Positions 49,436 to 57,909 of a stretch of DNA of 64,000 nucleotides are shown one piece after another. Numbering within the stretch: the stretch's first letter is position 1; every line of letters begins with the position of its first letter. A program made the position numbers and the translations under genes. Below the pieces are notes generated by a model. It saw only the letters and a list, made by a program, of their open reading frames with translations, made no database searches and was not told where the DNA came from. The stretch comes from Roseomonas populi (GTDB taxonomy: Bacteria; Pseudomonadota; Alphaproteobacteria; Acetobacterales; Acetobacteraceae): contig NZ_JANJOU010000001.1 in assembly GCF_024594815.1 (NCBI RefSeq), positions 62,001 to 126,000 on the forward strand. Reading direction: 5' to 3'.

Positions 49436-51226
49436 TCAGTAGATCACGGGCTCGGGCACGGGCGCGCCGAACTCTGTCCGCAGGAAGTCGAAGTCGCAGC
49501 CCTCGTTCGCCTGCTGGATGTGCTTGGTGAACATGTAGCCGTAGCCCCGCTCGAAGCGCGGCTCCGGCGCCTTCCAGGCGGCGCGGCGGGCGGCCAGCTC
49601 CTCCTCGGAGACTTCCATGTTGATGGTCCGCGCATCCACGTCCACCGTGACGATGTCGCCGGTCTTAAGCAGCGCCAGCGGCCCGCCGATGTAGGATTCC
49701 GGGGAGACGTGCAGCACGCAGGCGCCGTAGGAAGTGCCGGACATCCGCGCATCGGACATGCGCATCATGTCGCGCAGCCCCATCTTCAGCAGCTTCTTCG
49801 GCATTGGCAGCATGCCCCATTCCGGCATGCCCGGGCCGCCCTGCGGCCCCGCGTTGCGGAGCACCATCACCGTGTCCGGCGTGAAGGGATAGCTCTCGTC
49901 GTCCACCGCCTTCTTCATCGAGGGGTAGTCGTCGAACACGACCGCCGGGCCGGAGTGCTTCAGGAAGCGCTGGTCCATCGCCGCCGGCTTGATGACGCAG
50001 CCATCGGGCGCAAGGTTCCCCTTCAGCACGGCCAGCGATCCCTCCCCGTAGATCGGGTTCGCGGTGCTGCGGATCACGTCGTCGTTGTAGACCCGCGCGC
50101 CCTCGATGTTCTCGCCCAGCGTCTTGCCGGTCACGGTGACGCAGGACAGGTCCAGGTGCTCGCGGATGTTGCCCATCAGCGCGCGGATGCCGCCGGCGTA
50201 GAAGAAGTCCTCCATCAGGTACTTGTCGCCCGAGGGACGGACGTTGCCGATGACCGGCACGCGGCGGGAGTAGCGCTCGAAGTCGTCCAGCCCGACATCC
50301 TGCCCCGCGCGGCGCGCCATGGCGATCAGGTGGATGATGGCGTTGGTGGAGCAGCCCATGGCCATGGCCACCGCGATCGCATTGCCGAAGGCGGCCTTGG
50401 TCTGGATCTTCTGCGGCGTCAGATCCTCCCACACCATCTCCACGATCCGCCGCCCGCTCTCGCTCGCCAGCCGGATGTGGCCGGCATCGGGGGCCGGGAT
50501 GGAGGAGCCGCCCGGCAGCACCATACCCACCGCCTCCGCGATGGCCGTCATCGTGCTTGCCGTGCCCATGGTCATGCAGGTGCCGTAGGAACGGGCGATG
50601 CCGCCCTCCACCCCCAGCCAGTCCTGGTCCGTGATCTTCCCGGCGCGCAGCTCGTCCCAGTACTTCCAGCTGTCGGAGCCCGAGCCGAGCACCTTGCCCT
50701 GCCAGTTGCCGCGCAGCATCGGCCCGGCCGGGAAGTAGATGGCGGGGATGTTCATGCTGGTGGCGCCCAGCAGCAGCCCCGGCGTCGTCTTGTCGCAGCC
50801 GCCCATCAGCACCACGCCGTCCACGGGGTGGGAGCGCAGAAGCTCCTCCGTCTCCATCGCCAGCATGTTGCGGTACATCATGGTGGTCGGCTTGACGAAG
50901 CTCTCGGAGACGGAGAGCGCCGGCAGCTCAACCGGGAAGCCGCCCGCCATCAGGATGCCGCGCTTCACGTCGTCCACGCGCGTCTTGAAGTGGGAGTGGC
51001 AGGGCTGCAGGTCGGACCAGGTGTTGACGATCGCGATGACCGGCTTGCCCGTCCACTCCTCCGGCGCGTAGCCCATCTGCATGGCGCGGGACCGGTGCCC
51101 GAAGCTCCGGAGGTCGGCCGGGCCGAACCAGCGGCGGGAGCGCAGCTCCTCGACGGACTTGCGCTTCGGCCCACCCTCGGTCGGCCCGGGCTCGAGGGAT
51201 TCGGGCGGCAGGTTCGGATCGGACAT
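49436..51226 (-). CDS. IlvD/Edd-family dehydratase, probably of L-arabinonate-type sugar acids
   Basis: The 596-residue product has the Fe-S cluster cysteines in DLQPCHSHF, MGGCDKTTPG and SYGTCMTMGTAS, the metal-binding Lys-rich block following them, and the start RSRRWFGPADLRSFGHRSR that I recall from L-arabinonate/D-fuconate-type dehydratases rather than from IlvD of valine synthesis. The reaction would be sugar acid to 2-keto-3-deoxy acid. The RraA-type gene follows after 25 bp. Substrate specificity is inferred. Confidence 0.88.
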   Translation of the reverse strand: MSDPNLPPESLEPGPTEGGPKRKSVEELRSRRWFGPADLRSFGHRSRAMQMGYAPEEWTGKPVIAIVNTWSDLQPCHSHFKTRVDDVKRGILMAGGFPVELPALSVSESFVKPTTMMYRNMLAMETEELLRSHPVDGVVLMGGCDKTTPGLLLGATSMNIPAIYFPAGPMLRGNWQGKVLGSGSDSWKYWDELRAGKITDQDWLGVEGGIARSYGTCMTMGTASTMTAIAEAVGMVLPGGSSIPAPDAGHIRLASESGRRIVEMVWEDLTPQKIQTKAAFGNAIAVAMAMGCSTNAIIHLIAMARRAGQDVGLDDFERYSRRVPVIGNVRPSGDKYLMEDFFYAGGIRALMGNIREHLDLSCVTVTGKTLGENIEGARVYNDDVIRSTANPIYGEGSLAVLKGNLAPDGCVIKPAAMDQRFLKHSGPAVVFDDYPSMKKAVDDESYPFTPDTVMVLRNAGPQGGPGMPEWGMLPMPKKLLKMGLRDMMRMSDARMSGTSYGACVLHVSPESYIGGPLALLKTGDIVTVDVDARTINMEVSEEELAARRAAWKAPEPRFERGYGYMFTKHIQQANEGCDFDFLRTEFGAPVPEPVIY

Positions 51227-51366
51227 GGTGCTCTCCCGGACGGCGTTCAGACTGACATAGCAGATTCATCGCCCGACGCCAGAGGCCGGGAATGCGCGGC
51301 GTCCCGTTGCGGCGGCGCACAATGCCTGTTTCCCTTGATGCTGAACTCGCAGGGGGACAGGCGCAA

Positions 51367-52653
51367 ATGGAGAGGCTTTTCCGGCTCTCGGAGAACGGCA
51401 CCACGCCAGGGCGGGAGGTGGTGGCGGGGCTGACCACCTTCCTCACCATGGCCTACATCATCGTGGTCAACCCGCAGATCCTTACGGCCGCGGGCATCGA
51501 CCCAGGCGCGGCCTTCGTCGCCACCTGCCTGGCCGCGGCCATCGGCTGCGCGCTGATGGCCTTCCTGGCGAACTATCCCATCGCCCTCGCGCCGGGGATG
51601 GGCCTGAACGCCTATTTCGCCTTCTCCGTGGTGGGCGGGATGCACATCCCCTGGCAGGTGGCGCTGGGGGCGGTGTTCCTCTCCGGCATCATCTTCCTGA
51701 TCGTCTCCCTGGTCGGCTTCCGGGAATGGCTGATCAACGGCATCCCCATCTCCCTCAAGCTTGGCATCGCCGCGGGGATCGGGTTCTTCCTCGGGCTGAT
51801 CGGGCTGGAGAACCTCGGGCTGGTGGTGGATAACCCGGCGACGCTGGTTGGAATGGGCAGTGTTCGCGCCACGCCGGTGCTGCTGGGCTGCCTGGGCTTC
51901 GTCATCATCGCGGGCATGGCAGCTCGCAATGTGCCAGGCGGAATCGTCATCGGCATTCTCATCACCGCGGCCCTGGGCATCCCCTTCGGGCTGACGAAGC
52001 TCAACGGCATCGTCGCCATGCCGCCCTCCCTCGCGCCGACCTTCCTGCAGATGGACATCGCCGGCGCCCTCTCCCTTGGGGTCGCCGGCATCGTCTTCAC
52101 CTTCTTCCTCGTGGACCTGCTGGACAACGCGGGCACGCTGATCGCCACCACCCACCGCGCCGGCTTCATGCGGCCGGACGGCACGGTGCCGCGGCTCGGC
52201 CGGGCGCTGCTGGCGGATTCGGGCGGGGCCATCCTCGGGGCCGCGCTCGGCACCTCCACCACCACTTCCTACATCGAGAGCGCGTCGGGCATCCAGGCGG
52301 GCGGGCGCACGGGGCTGACGGCGCTCACCGTCGGCGCGCTCTTCCTCCTCGCCCTCTTCCTTGCCCCACTCGCCACCTCCATCCCGGCCTTCGCGACGGC
52401 GCCGGCGCTGATCTTCGTCTCCTGCCTCATGGCCCATTCCCTGCGCGACCTGGCCTGGGACGACATGACGGAGTACCTGCCCGCGGTCCTCGGCGCGATC
52501 GCCATGCCCTTCACCTTCTCCATCGCCACGGGCATCGGCATCGGGTTCATCGCCTATGTCGCGATCAAGACCATCGCCGGGCGCCCAGGCGAGGTGCACG
52601 GCGCGGTGTGGCTCATCGCCGCGCTCTCGGCGGCCAAGTTCGCGCTCAGCTGA
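51367..52653 (+). CDS. NCS2/AzgA-type purine permease
   Basis: The product, about 428 residues, has about 12-13 membrane segments and the AzgA/PbuG features MERLFRLSENGTTPGRE, the TMAYIIVVNPQIL first segment, GMGLNAYFAFSV and GTSTTTSYIESASG in the substrate region. It imports adenine, guanine or hypoxanthine with protons. The ATG at 51367 matches the family start and has CAGGGGGA upstream; ATGs at 51292 and 51322 add residues without family match. It is followed by a strong hairpin before the Bug gene. Confidence 0.9.
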   Translation: MERLFRLSENGTTPGREVVAGLTTFLTMAYIIVVNPQILTAAGIDPGAAFVATCLAAAIGCALMAFLANYPIALAPGMGLNAYFAFSVVGGMHIPWQVALGAVFLSGIIFLIVSLVGFREWLINGIPISLKLGIAAGIGFFLGLIGLENLGLVVDNPATLVGMGSVRATPVLLGCLGFVIIAGMAARNVPGGIVIGILITAALGIPFGLTKLNGIVAMPPSLAPTFLQMDIAGALSLGVAGIVFTFFLVDLLDNAGTLIATTHRAGFMRPDGTVPRLGRALLADSGGAILGAALGTSTTTSYIESASGIQAGGRTGLTALTVGALFLLALFLAPLATSIPAFATAPALIFVSCLMAHSLRDLAWDDMTEYLPAVLGAIAMPFTFSIATGIGIGFIAYVAIKTIAGRPGEVHGAVWLIAALSAAKFALS

Positions 52654-52665
52654 GCGGCGGGGCTG

Positions 52666-52708
52666 GCATGGGGATTGCTGCGCCGCAACCCGGCCGCAAT
52701 CCCCATGC
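52666..52708 (+). terminator. 13-bp perfect inverted repeat between the permease and Bug genes
   Basis: Arms GCATGGGGATTGC (52666-52678) and GCAATCCCCATGC (52696-52708) enclose a 17-nt loop, 12 nt after the permease stop codon and just before the ribosome site of the next gene. No U-run follows. It may end the permease transcript or control translation of the Bug gene by hiding its leader. Confidence 0.55.
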
Positions 52709-52721
52709 AAGGACCCGCCCA

Positions 52722-53681
52722 TTGCCGCAGCCGACCCGGCGCGCTCTTCTCGCCAGCCCCGCCCTCCTCCTGCCGGCGGTCGCGCGGGCCCAGCCTTTCC
52801 CCGACCGCCCCATGCGGATGATCGTCCCCTTCCCGCCGGGCGGCGCGGCGGACTTCCTCGGCCGCGTGGCGGCTGAGCCCATGGCGAAGACCCTCGGCCA
52901 GCCCATCGCGGTGGAGAACCGCACGGGGGCCGGCGGCAACATCGGCACCGCCGTTGCGGCCCAGGCGGAGAAGGACGGCCACTCCATTCTCCTCAACGGC
53001 CTGCCCTACGCGGCGAACCGCTTCCTCTACGCCAGCCTTCCCTACGACCCGGACCAGGACTTCACGCCACTCGCCATGCTCGCCGTGGTGCCGAACATCA
53101 TGGTCGTGTCCAAGGACCTGCCCGTGCGGAACGTGGCGGAGTTCGTCGCCTTGGCTAAAGCGAAGGGCGCGCACTACGCCTCCATCGGCAACGGCACCTC
53201 CCTGCACCTCGCCGGCGCGCAGTTCACCCTCGCCGCCGGCCTGGACATGACCCACGTGCCCTATCGCGAGACGGCCGCCGCCAACTCGGACGTCATGTCC
53301 GGCCGGGTGGAGGTGATGTTCCAGACCATCTCCGCCGCCGCCGGGCTGGTGAAGGGCGGCCGCATGAAGGCCCTCGCCGTGACGAGCGCCGAGCGCGTGC
53401 CCGCCTTCCCCGAGGTGCCGACGCTGCGGGAGGCGGGCATGGACCTCGTCTCCGTCGGCTGGTTCGGCCTCTTCGCGCCGCGCGGCGTGCCGGAGGACCG
53501 TGTGACCAGGCTCGAGGCGGCCACGATCGCCGCCGTGAACGACCCGGCCGTGAACGCCCGCATCCTGGAGACGGGCAGCCTGCCCCGCCCCCTGCCCGGC
53601 GCCGGGTTCGCCCGCTTCATCGCCGGGGAATCCGCGCGCATGGGCGCCACCATCCGCGCCGCCGGCATCCGCGCCGACTGA
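52722..53681 (+). CDS. Bug-type tripartite tricarboxylate transporter solute-binding protein
   Basis: Such periplasmic proteins catch carboxylates or small amides for TctAB-like permeases. The product, about 319 residues, opens with a twin-arginine-like export signal ([20 protein letters not shown], cleavage after ARA) and the family pattern [38 protein letters not shown], and [16 protein letters not shown] start at 52722 with AAGGA upstream fits the signal peptide; an ATG at 52668 lies inside the hairpin. No TctAB partners are here. Ligand unknown. Confidence 0.85.
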   Translation: MPQPTRRALLASPALLLPAVARAQPFPDRPMRMIVPFPPGGAADFLGRVAAEPMAKTLGQPIAVENRTGAGGNIGTAVAAQAEKDGHSILLNGLPYAANRFLYASLPYDPDQDFTPLAMLAVVPNIMVVSKDLPVRNVAEFVALAKAKGAHYASIGNGTSLHLAGAQFTLAAGLDMTHVPYRETAAANSDVMSGRVEVMFQTISAAAGLVKGGRMKALAVTSAERVPAFPEVPTLREAGMDLVSVGWFGLFAPRGVPEDRVTRLEAATIAAVNDPAVNARILETGSLPRPLPGAGFARFIAGESARMGATIRAAGIRAD

Positions 53682-53712
53682 CACCCCACCGAAGCACCGG
53701 GAACCCCGCACC

Positions 53713-54099
53713 ATGCCCATGACCCCCGTGATCCCCGCTAGTTCCGGCAAGCCGATCGCGCCCTTCTCCCCCGGTGCCATGGCGGACGGCGTGCTCTACG
53801 TCTCCGGCACCCTGCCCTTCGACAAGGACAACAACGTCGTCCATGTCGGCGACGCCGCGGCCCAGACGCGCCACGTGCTGGAACTGATCAAGGGCGTGGT
53901 GGAAGCCGCCGGCGGCACCATGGCCGACGTGACGATGAACCACATCTTCGTCACGGACTGGGCCAATTACGGCGCCGTCAACGCCGTCTATGCCGAGTAC
54001 TTCCCGGGCGACAAGCCGGCCCGCTACTGCATCCAGTGCGGGCTGGTGAAGCCGGACGCCCTCGTCGAGATCGCGACCGTGGCGCACATCGGCAAGTGA
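53713..54099 (+). CDS. rutC: RutC-like RidA-family protein
   Basis: The 128-residue product matches E. coli RutC as I recall it at many blocks ([72 protein letters not shown]). RutC removes the reactive aminoacrylate peracid-derived intermediates in uracil breakdown. It overlaps rutD by 4 bp (GTGA). rutA, rutB, rutE, rutF and rutR are not in the window, so this pair may serve another amide catabolism or the genes may lie elsewhere. Confidence 0.9.
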   Translation: MPMTPVIPASSGKPIAPFSPGAMADGVLYVSGTLPFDKDNNVVHVGDAAAQTRHVLELIKGVVEAAGGTMADVTMNHIFVTDWANYGAVNAVYAEYFPGDKPARYCIQCGLVKPDALVEIATVAHIGK

Positions 54100-54866
54100 A
54101 GTACGAGATCACGGGAAAGCCCGGCGCGGAGGCGGTCGTCCTCTCCGCCGGGCTCGGCGGCGCGGCCGCCTTCTGGAAGCCGCAGATGGCGGCGCTGGGG
54201 GAGCATTTCCGCGTCGTCGCCTTCGACCAGCGCGGCACCGGTCGCAACGCGGAACCATTGCCGGAGGGCTACACCATCGCCCACATGGCCGATGACGTGG
54301 TGGAGGTGCTGGATGATGCCGGGATCGGCCGTGCCCACTTCATCGGCCACGCGCTGGGCGGCCTCGTCGGCCTGGAACTGGCCCGCCGTCATCCCGCGCG
54401 CCTCGGCCGCCTCGTGCCGGTGAACGCCTGGGCGAAGGTGGAGCGCCACTCCGAGCGGTGCTTCGACATCCGCATCGGCATCCTGAAATCCCAGGGCCCG
54501 GCCGCCTACGTCGCCGCCCAGCCGCTCTTCCTGCACACCGCACCCTACATGGCGGAGCACGACGAGAAGCTGGACGCCGAGATCGCCCACGGCACGGCGC
54601 ACTTCCAGGGAGAGGAGAACCTGCTGCGCCGCATCGGCGCACTCCGCGCCTTCGACGCGCGGGCGGACCTCGCCTCCATCACGGCACCCACCCTCGTGGT
54701 CGCGGCGAAGGACGATTTGCTGGTGCCCTGGACCGCCTCGCAGAAGCTGGCGGATGGCCTGCCGGATGCCCGGCTCTGGCTGACTGAAACCGGCGGCCAC
54801 GCATACACCGTGGAGCAGCCGGAGCCCTTCAACCGAGCCGTACTGCAGTTCCTGCTGGGGGGCTGA
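54096..54866 (+). CDS. rutD: RutD-like alpha/beta hydrolase
   Basis: The 256-residue product shows [43 protein letters not shown] (the nucleophile position of this family is Ala instead of Ser, as in RutD), [14 protein letters not shown], and [10 protein letters not shown] with THE C-terminal [13 protein letters not shown]. RutD is thought to speed hydrolysis of aminoacrylate/carbamate. The GTG start lies in a 4-bp overlap with rutC. Order and overlap match rutCD of the uracil operon. Confidence 0.9.
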   Translation: MKYEITGKPGAEAVVLSAGLGGAAAFWKPQMAALGEHFRVVAFDQRGTGRNAEPLPEGYTIAHMADDVVEVLDDAGIGRAHFIGHALGGLVGLELARRHPARLGRLVPVNAWAKVERHSERCFDIRIGILKSQGPAAYVAAQPLFLHTAPYMAEHDEKLDAEIAHGTAHFQGEENLLRRIGALRAFDARADLASITAPTLVVAAKDDLLVPWTASQKLADGLPDARLWLTETGGHAYTVEQPEPFNRAVLQFLLGG

Positions 54867-54872
54867 CCGCCC

Positions 54873-55070
54873 CTACAGGTCCTCCTTCCGGCGAACGATC
54901 TCCGTCAGCAGCAGCTTCGCCACGTCGTGCGGGTCGCCCTCGCCGGCATGGCCGCTCTCCTCCGCCGCATAATCCTCCGAGCGGACGGTCACCAGGTCGC
55001 CCTCGACCCGGTACTCCCCCGCATGCTCCTTCCCGCCGACCTCGACGGTGACCATTCGCGGCTCGTCCAT
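54873..55070 (-). CDS. Small acidic protein of unknown function
   Basis: The 65-residue product begins MDEPRMVTVEVGGKEHAGEY, is charged, and has a beta-hairpin-like N-terminal half and a C-terminal helix (DVAKLLLTEIVRRK). It has its own ATG, but no clear ribosome site was found. I do not recognise a family; such short proteins are often conserved in Acetobacteraceae. It is convergent with rutD with a 6-bp gap and upstream of nothing on its strand. Confidence 0.6.
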   Translation of the reverse strand: MDEPRMVTVEVGGKEHAGEYRVEGDLVTVRSEDYAAEESGHAGEGDPHDVAKLLLTEIVRRKEDL

Positions 55071-55135
55071 CTGCGACCTCGCTTTCCCGATCCGTGGAGA
55101 CCGGGTTCAACGCCGGGGCCGGGCCGATGTTGCCG

Positions 55136-55465
55136 CTAGTGGATCCCGGCCCGGCGCAGTTCCGCCTCCAGCCGCCCGGTCAGGAACAGCCAGGCCATTC
55201 GCAGGTCAGACCCCAGGGACCAGAAGGGATAGGTGAAGGTGGCCGGCCGGTTCCGCTCGATCACCATGTGGCTGACCCAGGCAAAGAGATAGCCGCTGAC
55301 CACCCCGGCCAGCACCAGCCACCACAGCCCCGCTAGCAGCCCGACCAGGACCAGCCCGACGCCCAGCACCGTGCCGAGCACGTGGATCCGTCGCGTTCGC
55401 GGATCGGCGTGCTCCCGCAGGTAGTACGGCCAGAAATCGGCGTAGCGGGTGAAGCGGGCCTGCAT
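55136..55465 (-). CDS. Mpo1/YGL010w-like membrane protein (DUF962)
   Basis: The 109-residue product has two membrane segments (about residues 33-48 and 50-64) and the DUF962 pattern HADPRTRRIHVLGT followed by SHMVIERNRPATFTYPFWSLGSDLRM, where the conserved His and the NRPxTFxYP block sit. The yeast homologue Mpo1 is a 2-hydroxy fatty acid dioxygenase; the bacterial role is unknown. It is alone on its strand between two other small genes. Confidence 0.85.
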   Translation of the reverse strand: MQARFTRYADFWPYYLREHADPRTRRIHVLGTVLGVGLVLVGLLAGLWWLVLAGVVSGYLFAWVSHMVIERNRPATFTYPFWSLGSDLRMAWLFLTGRLEAELRRAGIH

Positions 55466-55506
55466 CCGGCGATGCTAGCTCCCTCCGCGCCCGCCCGCAC
55501 CAGGGA

Positions 55507-55986
55507 TCATGCCACCTGCCTGAAGGGCCGCAGGGCCCGCCCGCGGAAGCGCCGCACTACGGCCACGCCGAGGACCAGGAAGCCGGCCAGGACGATTAGC
55601 TGCGCGGCGCCGAAGCCCCCCTGCCCCAGCGCCGCAAGCGCGGGCACCTTCTGGAAGGCCTGCGCCACCGCCACGAAGGCGAGCAGGTACTCGCTCGCCA
55701 CGAGGCAGGCGGCATAGGTGGCCGGCCGCCGGCCATGGCGCGCGAGCAGCGCAGCGGCGAGGATCGCCAGCGCCAGGGCACCGACGACCTGCGCCGGCGT
55801 GATCACGCCCGTCATGGGGAAGCCGTAGCCCGTGACGCTGGTCGCGATCGCGAACGCCAGGAAGGCACCGGTCCAGCCGCGCGGCACGCGGCGGGAGAGC
55901 AGCCCCGCCAGGGTCACGGCCCCGCTGGCCAGCGCGAGCAGGCTGAGCCAAGTGTGGAACCCGGTGAAGGTCGTCGGATCGAACAT
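55507..55986 (-). CDS. Small polytopic membrane protein of unknown function
   Basis: The 159-residue product has about five hydrophobic segments (about residues 8-28, 38-58, 66-86, 96-114 and 128-146) with short loops, and no charged motif. I see no family signature beyond membrane topology. The ATG at 55986 has a GGAGGA site upstream. It is probably a separate transcript before the ABC exporter. Confidence 0.7.
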   Translation of the reverse strand: MFDPTTFTGFHTWLSLLALASGAVTLAGLLSRRVPRGWTGAFLAFAIATSVTGYGFPMTGVITPAQVVGALALAILAAALLARHGRRPATYAACLVASEYLLAFVAVAQAFQKVPALAALGQGGFGAAQLIVLAGFLVLGVAVVRRFRGRALRPFRQVA

Positions 55987-56081
55987 CGCCCTGTCCTCCG
56001 GAGGGAGGACGTTACCCTATCCCAACGATCAGGCCGGAAGCTTGTCGATTTCCGACATGATCCGCACCGTGGAACCGTACA

Positions 56082-57797
56082 TCACCCGGCCCGCTGCACC
56101 GCCGCCAGCCGGGAATAGACCCCGCCCTGCCCCAGCAGCTCCCCGTGCCGCCCCTGCTCCACCACGCGCCCGGCATCCACCACCACGATGCGGTCCGCAT
56201 CCCGGATCGTCGCCAGCCGGTGGGCGATCACCAGGCTGGTCCGCCCCTCGGACAGCTCCCGCAGGGATTCCTGGATCGCCCGCTCCGTCTCCGTGTCCAG
56301 CGCGGAAGTCGCCTCGTCCAGGATCAGGATCGGCGGGTTCTTCAGGAAGATGCGCGCGATCGCCAGCCGCTGCTTCTGCCCGCCGGAGAGCTTCACTCCC
56401 CGCTCCCCGATCACCGTATCCAGCCCTTCCGGCAGGGCGGCAATCACCCCGTCCAGCCGGGCCCGCCGCGCCGCCTCCAGGATCTCCGCCTCGCTCGCTT
56501 CCAGCCGGCCATAGGCGATGTTCTCGCGGATCGTGCCGCCGAACAGGAATACGTCCTGCTGGACGATCCCGATCTGCCCGCGCAGGGAGGCGAGGGTCAT
56601 GTCCCGCACGTCGATCCCGTCGATGGTGATCCGCCCGCCCGCCACCTCGTAGAAGCGCGGCAGCAGGGAGCAGAGGGTCGTCTTCCCCGCGCCGGATGGA
56701 CCGACGAAGGCCACCGTCTCCCCGGGCCGGATGTGCAGGTCGATCCCGTCCAGCACCGGCCGGCCATCGGCGTAGCCGAAGCGCACCCCCTCGTACCGAA
56801 TCTCGCCGGAGAGCCCCGAAACCTCTCGCGCGCCGGGCCGGTCCACGATGTCCGGCTCCGTGTCCAGCAGCTCCGTGTAGCGGCGGAAGCCCGCGATGCC
56901 CTTGGGATAGGTCTCGATGACGGAGTTGATCTTCTCCACCGGCCGGAAGAACACCCCCACCAGCAGCAGGAAGCCGACGAACCCGCCCGCGGAGAGCTCC
57001 CCGCGCATCACGAAGAAGCTGCCGGCCACCATCACCACAAGTTGCGTGAGCCGCATGGACATGTAGGAGAGCGAGCCGCTGGCGGCCATCAACCGGTAGG
57101 CCTCCAGCTTCGTGGCCCGGTAGGCCGCATTGTCCCGCGCGAAGAGCCGCTTCTCGTGCTCCTCGTTGGCGAAGGCCTGCACCACGCGGATACCGCCCAC
57201 ATTCTCCTCGATCCGGGCGTTGAAGCCCCCCACTCGCCCGTAGATGGCGTGCCAGTTCCGCGTCATCCGCCCGCCAAACCGCGCAGTGAGCCACCCTGTG
57301 ACGGGCACCACCGCCGCCGTGATCAGCGCGAGCTGCGGGTTCACGGTGAACATCAGGGCGAAGGCGCCGAGGAAGGTCATCACGGCGATGAACAGGTCCT
57401 CCGGCCCGTGATGGGCCACCTCCCCGATCTCCTCCAGGTCCTTTGTCCGCCGGGCCACGATGTGCCCGGTCTTGTTGTTGTCGAAGTAGGAGAAGGAGAG
57501 CTTCTGCAGGTGCGCGAAGGCGCGGCGCCGCATCTCCGTCTCGATGTTGATGCCAAGCATGTGGCCCCAGTAGGTCACCACGGCCATCAGCCCGGCATTC
57601 AGCAGGTACACCGCCAGCAGCCCCGCCGAGGCCAGCCCGATCAGCGCCCAATCCTGCCCGGGTAGAAGCCGGTCCACGAAAGCCTTCACGGCAATGGGGA
57701 AGCCCAGTTCCAGCACGCCCGAGAGAACGGCGCAGCCGAAGTCCAACAGGAACAGCCGCCGGTGCGGGCGGTAGTAGGCGAAGAAGCGCTTCAGCAT
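56082..57797 (-). CDS. ABC exporter (half-transporter, fused membrane and ATPase domains)
   Basis: The product, about 571 residues, has six membrane segments in residues 15-300 and an ATPase domain (about 330-571) with Walker A GPSGAGKTT, Q-loop IGIVQQDVFL, the signature KLSGGQKQRLAIAR, Walker B LILDEATSALD and the H-loop IAHRLATI. The fused half-transporter form homodimerises and exports lipids, peptides or drugs, as in MsbA-like exporters. The ATG at 57797 is used; the frame to 57839 adds a short unrelated piece. Substrate unknown. Confidence 0.93.
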   Translation of the reverse strand: MLKRFFAYYRPHRRLFLLDFGCAVLSGVLELGFPIAVKAFVDRLLPGQDWALIGLASAGLLAVYLLNAGLMAVVTYWGHMLGINIETEMRRRAFAHLQKLSFSYFDNNKTGHIVARRTKDLEEIGEVAHHGPEDLFIAVMTFLGAFALMFTVNPQLALITAAVVPVTGWLTARFGGRMTRNWHAIYGRVGGFNARIEENVGGIRVVQAFANEEHEKRLFARDNAAYRATKLEAYRLMAASGSLSYMSMRLTQLVVMVAGSFFVMRGELSAGGFVGFLLLVGVFFRPVEKINSVIETYPKGIAGFRRYTELLDTEPDIVDRPGAREVSGLSGEIRYEGVRFGYADGRPVLDGIDLHIRPGETVAFVGPSGAGKTTLCSLLPRFYEVAGGRITIDGIDVRDMTLASLRGQIGIVQQDVFLFGGTIRENIAYGRLEASEAEILEAARRARLDGVIAALPEGLDTVIGERGVKLSGGQKQRLAIARIFLKNPPILILDEATSALDTETERAIQESLRELSEGRTSLVIAHRLATIRDADRIVVVDAGRVVEQGRHGELLGQGGVYSRLAAVQRAG

Positions 57798-57909
57798 GGC
57801 CGCCCCATACCACCCGGCCCGTCCTGCCACACCGCACAAGCGCGCAACCCGGCCTTGCCTTGCCGATCCATGACGGGCAGGAAATCAGGCGCCGTTCCGT
57901 CAGGTGTTC

